Source: Tubiluchus corallicola
Taxonomy: Eukaryota; Priapulida; Priapulimorpha; Priapulimorphida; Tubiluchidae
Length of the DNA stretch: 36,519 nucleotides
Assembly (NCBI GenBank): GCA_030141605.1
Contig: JAQGDQ010001525.1
Coordinates: 1 to 36,519, forward strand
Reading direction: 5' to 3'
Below, in pieces: positions 30,651-36,519 of the stretch. The notes beneath the pieces are model-generated. The model was not told the origin of the DNA. It made no database searches and saw only the letters and a list, made by a program, of their open reading frames with translations. Both the position numbers and the translations under genes were made by a program. Position 1 is the stretch's first letter; the number at the start of each line of letters is the position of its first letter.

Positions 30651-31039
30651 AGTAAGCCTTTTCACAGTTTCGCTATGCGCAGCTGCTGTAGGTCAAAGGT
30701 TAAGCGTACCACAGCAATGCGTCTTAACTACAACTGTCACGTGACATGTGGGTAAAGCGAAGCCGTCTGCTGCGTCAATTCAGTAACTTCGGTTGTTTTA
30801 TGTGGAGTTTACGTAATTATGCATTAATCTGTGCATAGAGTGATTTACTAGCGGGATATTGCTTGGGCACAAGAAAAAATGAACTAGGCAAGGTTCTAGC
30901 TAACTGTTAAAACTGCTACTATTACAACAACATGGGCTGTGAGGCGTTGTCAAGTGTACACAAATGTGTTGTCTAGTATGCTTAACCTTTGACCTTTTCA
31001 TGATCATCATCAATTGTTAGAACCATGAAAAGGCTTATT
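30651..31039 (+). mobile_element. MITE family 1, copy 6 (left arm)
   Basis: Ends AGTAAGCC and GGCTTATT. Perfect AGGTCAAAGGTTA at 30690-30702 and TAACCTTTGACCT at 30983-30995. Its mirror is copy 7. Confidence 0.85.
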
Positions 31040-32138
31040 AAGGAATTTTAAAGTATTGTTACGTAATTAACGCAATTGTTCGAATAAAAAATTATCTGAA
31101 TAAAAAAGTGAATGAATAATAAATAATTTCACAAGGTCAGAATGTCGTATAAATGCAATAACAGAGTCAGTTTATCTGTATCTGTTAACCGTGGTGACCG
31201 GTAGTAAAGTTACCTTGAAATAATCACCGGAAAAAGTCTAATTTTGGCTATGGTGAGGATTAGGATTAGGGTTAGGGGTTAGAGTCAGGGTTAGGATTAT
31301 TTCTTTTTTCCTGCGAGTTTTTCTGTGTGACTTTTTCCCGTGACTTTTTTATGTGTATCTTTTTTACCTGGATTCGTTCACATATGTGTGTCAGTGTTTA
31401 TCTTTATACAAGTTGGTACTTGCCACTGGCTTGTTAAGACTTGTTCAAGCATGTCAGATGGTAACGGTTGCGATTATAACACAATACGGCAACATTGCAG
31501 TGTGGTAATTGCTCCGTTGCCATAAGAAATGTGCCCAGCGCTTTAAGATACAGAACATTCACAGGTCAAATGATTTAGTATCAAACTGTAGAGACTGTAC
31601 TACATTGTCAACACGACTGAATGGTGATTGTCATGATTTTCTTATATCTGTACTAATGTCATCATGTTTGTGTGAACAAGCTTTACAAGTTCATTACGGT
31701 GCGTTCACATGCTTTTACAACATTTTTTTAGCAGCTCGGCGCTTTTTTGCAATAAGTTTTAGACATTATGCAAATGTGTCAATTCATGCAATAATCCACA
31801 TAAATAAAAACACAGTGTTCAAAAATGATAAAAATCAACATTTTGAGAAGCAGATAAGACAAATACAAATTGTAAACTTACATACTGTGTGATACAAAGC
31901 CAAAAAAACAGAACAGAATAAAGTTATGTTACTCCTAACTAATGCCTGTGGGTGGTAATCAGGGAAACCTTTGCACCAAATATCAGCAACACTGCAAACG
32001 TGCAGCTACAAAGATCAGTTCAATATAATTCCAAAGTCAGACAAGAACGTTGATCAGTAAGCTCTAAGAGTAAAGTTAAGTGTGTAAAAGAAGGATTTTT
32101 TTGTACATTTCACCACACTGGAAGCCGAAATTGAGTAT

Positions 32139-32363
32139 TCAATGTACTACAATGTTGCCTTGTTCAATGTTTGCGGCAAAACCGAAGCCTAACTCATTAT
32201 CATCGCTACCCCCCACCATAAATGAGCCACTGAACCAGCATAAGTGTCTCAGCCACATTTGCACGTATTCTCCCCTTGCAAGGTAAACAGCCAGAATCAG
32301 TACGGCTAATAAAACCACCCAGAGAGAGTATTGAAACCGGGTTATCATGAGCGATTCAAGCAT
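32139..32363 (-). CDS. Hypothetical small ORF with hydrophobic N-terminus
   Basis: Seventy-four codons. After MLESLMITRFQYSLW comes VVLLAVLILAVYLARG, a hydrophobic segment that could be a signal anchor, then a mostly polar tail. Two Met codons (32363-32361 and 32348-32346) could start it. I recognise no family, see no splice-supported continuation, and it may be chance. Confidence 0.2.
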   Translation of the reverse strand: MLESLMITRFQYSLWVVLLAVLILAVYLARGEYVQMWLRHLCWFSGSFMVGGSDDNELGFGFAANIEQGNIVVH

Positions 32364-32700
32364 AGAACAGGTGCATACTCAGTTAGCAATGGACTTTGAA
32401 AGATAGTTGCTTTGAAAGATAAATATGAGCAGCTACTGATTTATATTAAAAACACGATAAGAGCAACAAAAAACAGCTATTTTTGACAAATAATTATAGT
32501 AATACTGTATTGGTAACATATTAAACACATCTATTGAAATTTATATAGTTTCAGAAAAGAATCTTGAATGCCAACAAATGAGTTATTAAAATTATAAGCG
32601 CTACATTAGTTTCAATAGAGAGTTCAGGTCTCAAAAGCTTAAGCGGAAATCTGCTTTGGTAAATGTAGCATTTCTTACATGAAACCAAAGCAAGTATACG

Positions 32701-33395
32701 TAAATCAGTTTGTGCAATCACAATATATTGACATTGACACATAAATCAGCTTGTGTGAACATGATAAATTGACACTGTCACGTAAATCAGCTTGTGTGAC
32801 CACAATAAATTGACATTGTCACATAAATCAGCTTCTGTGATCACAACAAATTGACATTGACATGCAAATCAGCTTCTGTGATCACAATGAATTGACATTG
32901 TTACGTAAATCAGCTTCTGTGGTCAGAATAAATTGACAACGTTAGAATAAAGCAGCTTCTGTGATCACAATAAATTGACATTGTTATGTAAATCAGCTTC
33001 TGTGATCACAATAAATTGACATTGTGAAAATAAATCTGCTTCTGTGATCACAATAAATTGTCAATGTCATGTAAATCAGCTTCTGTGATCACAATAAATT
33101 GATATTGTTATGTAAATAAGCTTCTGTGATCACAATAAATTGACATTGTTACGTAAATCAGCTTCAGTGATTACAATAAACTGACATTGTTACGCATATC
33201 AGCTACTGTGATCACAATAAATTGACATTGTTATGTAAATAAGCTACTGTGAACATAATAAATTGACACTGTCACGTAAATCAGCTTCTGTGATCACAAT
33301 AAATTGATACTGTCATGTAAATCAGCTTCTGTGATCACAAGAAACTGACATTGTTACAAAACCAGCTTCTGTGACCAAAATAAATTGACATGATA
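32701..33395. repeat. 41-bp minisatellite with TGTGATCACA palindromes
   Basis: About 16-17 units of AAATCAGCTTCTGTGATCAC then AATAAATTGACATTGTTATGT, period 41. Most units contain the 10-bp perfect palindrome TGTGATCACA. It sits next to the inner end of the right arm. Confidence 0.95.
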
Positions 33396-34392
33396 ATTAA
33401 AATCCATGTAGCAGAAAAAATTTAGGACTAGTAAAGATATAAATCAGACATACGTGATTGCTTACAACATGCACTTACATGAACAAAGTTGTATCGAATG
33501 TTTAAAAAAGTACGAGCATAGTTGTAGAATTCAAAAATATCAGAAGTAAACCACATTAACATTTGTAAATTTAATAAAGCTAATGCCGACTGGCAATACA
33601 GTCTCGCTAAAAATCCAAAACTTATGATAAAGAAACTTGGGATGCAGAAATGACACATTTGCATAATGTCTAAAACTTATTGCAAAAAAGCGCCGAGCTG
33701 CTAAAAAAATGTTGTAAAAGCATGTGAACGCACCGTAATGAACTTGTAAAGCTTGTTCACACAAACATGATGACATTAGTACAGATATAAGAAAATCATG
33801 ACAATCACCATTCAGTCGTGTTGACAATGTAGTACAGTCTCTACAGTTTGATACTAAATCATTTGACCTGTGAATGTTCTGTATCTTAAAGCGCTGGGCA
33901 CATTTCTTATGGCAACGGAGCAATTACCACACTGCAATGTTGCCGTATTGTGTTATAATCGCAACCGTTACCATCTGACATGCTTGAACAAGTCTTAACA
34001 AGCCAGTGGCAAGTACCAACTTGTATAAAGATAAACACTGACACACATATGTGAACGAATCCAGGTAAAAAAGATACACATAAAAAAGTCACGGGAAAAA
34101 GTCACACAGAAAAACTCGCAGGAAAAAAGAAATAATCCTAACCCTGACTCTAACCCCTAACCCTAATCCTAATGCTCACCATAGCCAAAATTAGACTTTT
34201 TCCGGTGATTATTTCAAGGTAACTTTACTACCGGTCACCACGGTGAACAGATACAGATAAACTGACTCTGTTATTGCATTTATACGACATTCTGACCTTG
34301 TGAAATTATTTATTATTCATTCACTTTTTTATTCAGATAATTTTTTATTCGAACAATTGCGTTAATTACGTAACAATACTTTAAAATTCCTT

Positions 34393-34757
34393 AATAAGCC
34401 TTTTCATGGTTCTCACAATTGATGATGATCATGAAAAGGTCAAAGGTTAAGCATACTAGACAACACATTTGTGTACACTTCACAACGCCCTCTCAGTTTT
34501 AAAACTAATTAGAATCTTACCTAGTTCATTTTTTCTTGTGCCCAAGCAATATCCCGCTAGTAAATCACTCTATGCACAGATTAATGCATAATTAAGTAAA
34601 CTCCACATAAAACAACCGAAGTTACTGAATTGACGCAGCAGACGGCTTCGCTTTACCCACATGTCACGTGACAGTTGTAGTTAAGACGCGTTGCTGTGGT
34701 ACGCTTAACCTTTGACCTACAGCAGCTGCGCATAGCGAAACTGTGAAAAGGCTTACT
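34393..34757 (-). mobile_element. MITE family 1, copy 7 (right arm)
   Basis: Mirror of copy 6. AGGTCAAAGGTTA at 34437-34449 and TAACCTTTGACCT at 34706-34718. It lacks about 40 bp around 34495 that copy 6 retains. Confidence 0.85.
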
Positions 34758-35120
34758 GACAACCATCCTATTTGGAACATGCAAAGTACTATATGTACAA
34801 TCATAAAGTACAATGGCATTTGTCACTATTAAGGCACAAGTACGTCGGAAATGTTCCCAGTTTTTTTCATACTTTTCTAATGTAATAATTTCGGCAAACA
34901 GGTAAACTTATATGAAAAGAACGATGAAAGTGATAAAACCATTAAAATTTCAGGCTGTCTGTCTGTCTGTCTGTTACCAGAAATGAATTAACAATTTTTT
35001 CTTTGGTCTTTTTTCTGGCAACAGAATTGGACTTTCTATTCAATTGCATTTTGTTTCATCAAAATTTCAAAAACTGTACGATGCAAACCTAACATAGCTG
35101 CAGTATGTTGCAATCATATA

Positions 35121-36055
35121 CAGTCGGTGGCATCGCTAGGGGGGGGGGGGGTGCGCGGGGGTGTGGGCCGCACTGGGTGACACCATCCTGCGGGTGAGAC
35201 CATAAATGTAATTATATTTTTTGGAGGGGGAAGGCTAAATAATGTGACGAATTTCCAGCCTAGAATTCCTATCTACCTCTCTGCTTCCACCTTGCTACAT
35301 ATACCTGTACTTTTACCAAACCTACTCTGGCATGTGACATAAAATGATTTCTCGTGATCTGTGTTTCTGTGACGTCATGTGAAAGAAGCTTTTCAAAGCT
35401 TAAACTAATCAAAAATTTCTTGCGATTCACAATGAGGCAGTCAAGGCTATTTGATCTTGTGGTTTTATCAGTTGAAAGTGACTTGGCAGTTGATTTTATT
35501 GACAAGTTTGCAGTAGTGAACTCCAGGAAAGGAAAGTTCTGGTTGTTGACATATAATTAGTAAACACAGAATTGTTTGTGTTGTAATGCCAGTTTCTTAT
35601 GATATTTCGACTAAGTCGTGTATTTTCATGTGATTAAAAGTTTTACTTCATTGTGTAAATATCTCCTAGGAAAAATTATGCAATTAAAAATATTAAAAGT
35701 CTCATTTTAAAATAAACATTATCAATGTACTAACATGTTGTTAACACTTTAACTCAGTAGGATGGAAAACAAAATGATGTTGTCTAGATGATGTTTCTGC
35801 TAATCACCATGTAGCAAGTGCTCTAGTTACGTACATGAGATATTATTAAAGGATTTTGTATGATACAGTATATGAGCACCAATGCACGGGTGACACCAAC
35901 CCTAGCAACGTCCCGGGTGAAATCAACCCAGCGAAGCCCAGGTGACACCAACCGTCGCGATCCCATGGGTGACACCAACCCTGACACCAACCCTTGCCTG
36001 GGTGACACCAACCCCAGCGATACCATGGGTGACACCTAGCCTAGCGATGTCCCTG
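35121..36055 (+). mobile_element. hAT relic in right arm
   Basis: Starts CAGTCGGTGGCATCGCTAGG and ends CCTAGCGATGTCCCTG. The transposase C-terminal fragment is at 35354-35560, and the GGTGACACCAACC repeats at 35889-36035. Mirror image of 29369-30287. Confidence 0.7.
35354..35560 (+). pseudogene. hAT transposase C-terminal fragment (right arm)
   Basis: Sixty-eight codons with SCERSFSKLKLIKNFLRFTM, differing from the left-arm copy at a handful of residues. Truncated and without a catalytic core. Confidence 0.75.
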
Positions 36056-36519
36056 ATTATCGTGCATAAAAGTTTAATATATGTGTGCTTGTATAACAAA
36101 ATCGTCCATAAGCCGAACAGTAAGCTTTTCTAGTTTTCCACATATAATAAATCTCTATTTCGTGAGGATCGACACGATGCCAATCATCACTTTATGTTAT
36201 TTCTAAGCTGAGATAATCCACATTGAAGCTGAGGTGCAGGCTGTACACTGAAAAACATAATCTTGAGAAAATCACTCTTAAAGTTAGTCATTGTTTCTAA
36301 GTTCTACAAAACACTTAGCAACCGTATGAATGTTGGTTGCTATGGACTTAGCAAGGGCAAATTGAAGTTACGTTTAAATCCAGTAGATGGCTCTTTTTGA
36401 CAGAAAAACCCGAAGCAAAATCACAGCTTCCAGAAGCTACTATCAGAGTTTGAAAATAAAAGTTGTCTACAATTGCAGTGCTAGTTTCTAGCCAGAAAAG
36501 TGAGTAAGGAGTTATAAAA

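Larger units (their letters stand above)
28882..31781 (+). repeat. Giant inverted repeat, left arm
   Basis: Matches the reverse complement of 33650-36519 almost throughout. The outer match begins TTTTATAAC...CACTTTTCTGGCTAGAAACT and the inner match ends GACATTATGCAAATGTGTCA. By eye only scattered substitutions and a few indels separate the arms: about 40 bp near 30905-30945, differences in the GTGTCACCC repeats, and a patch near 29240. The arm contains a hAT relic (29369-30287) and MITE copy 6 (30651-31039). Confidence 0.9.
31782..33649. other. Palindrome spacer (1.87 kb)
   Basis: Single-copy in the window. It contains a small minus-strand ORF at 32139-32363 and the 41-bp array at 32701-33395. 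No exon of the collagen gene seen. Confidence 0.7.
33650..36519 (-). repeat. Giant inverted repeat, right arm (reaches window edge)
   Basis: Reverse complement of 28882-31781. The match is still continuing at the last base (GTTATAAAA against TTTTATAAC), so the true arm could be longer than what is visible. Confidence 0.9.

Noticed and set aside
31255-31305. Telomere-like TTAGGG runs (and mirror at 34138-34175)
   Set aside because: Short, degenerate and internal, present symmetrically in both arms; not a telomere.
31340-31892. 61- and 127-codon ORFs duplicated in both palindrome arms (also 33540-34092)
   Set aside because: They recur only because the arms are duplicated. The 127-codon frame changes its C-terminus at the arm border, and no domain is recognisable.

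Overview
This is animal genomic DNA, not prokaryotic. The coding parts are short exons with GT-AG splice sites separated by long AT-rich introns. The introns are full of miniature inverted-repeat transposons (MITEs), hAT remnants, LINE ends, minisatellites and microsatellites. The main gene is a collagen of the multiplexin type (collagen XV/XVIII family), which points to an invertebrate metazoan. I cannot place the phylum from sequence alone.

Layout. 1-3.8 kb: tetranucleotide runs, two copies of a ~380 bp MITE, a 26-bp array and a 0.6 kb terminal-inverted-repeat element carrying a 44-bp array. 3.8-7.4 kb, minus strand: a previously hidden six-exon gene. Each exon is too short to show as a long ORF, but the splice sites and phases join into one 143-residue acidic/basic, probably helical protein. 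I could not assign it to a family. 7.4-8.6 kb: the end of a hAT transposon, with its 3' terminus amplified into about 14 tandem copies. 8.6-10.7 kb: LINE debris and a probable upstream collagen exon at 9602.

10.77-28.53 kb, plus strand: the collagen gene. Nineteen exons from 10774 to 27419 keep phase across every junction. They encode Gly-X-Y blocks broken by non-collagenous interruptions with several Ser-Gly dipeptides, then the C-terminal trimerisation domain (exons at 26125 and 27315). A Ser/Asp/Glu-rich hinge-like exon probably follows at 28446. No endostatin exon is visible in the window. The gene's N-terminal part (signal peptide, laminin-G-like domain) is not visible either.

28.88-36.52 kb: a giant inverted repeat with ~2.9 kb arms and a 1.87 kb spacer. 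Both arms carry the same hAT remnant and the same MITE in mirror image, so the palindrome formed after those insertions. The right arm still matches at the window edge, so its outer limit is unknown. The spacer holds a 41-bp array and one small ORF with a hydrophobic N-terminus.

Two themes recur. First, many of the minisatellites lie inside or against a transposon end. Second, one MITE family (seven copies here) carries AGGTCAAAGGTTA-type nuclear-receptor DR1 motifs near both ends and has landed 30-45 nt upstream of splice acceptors twice.
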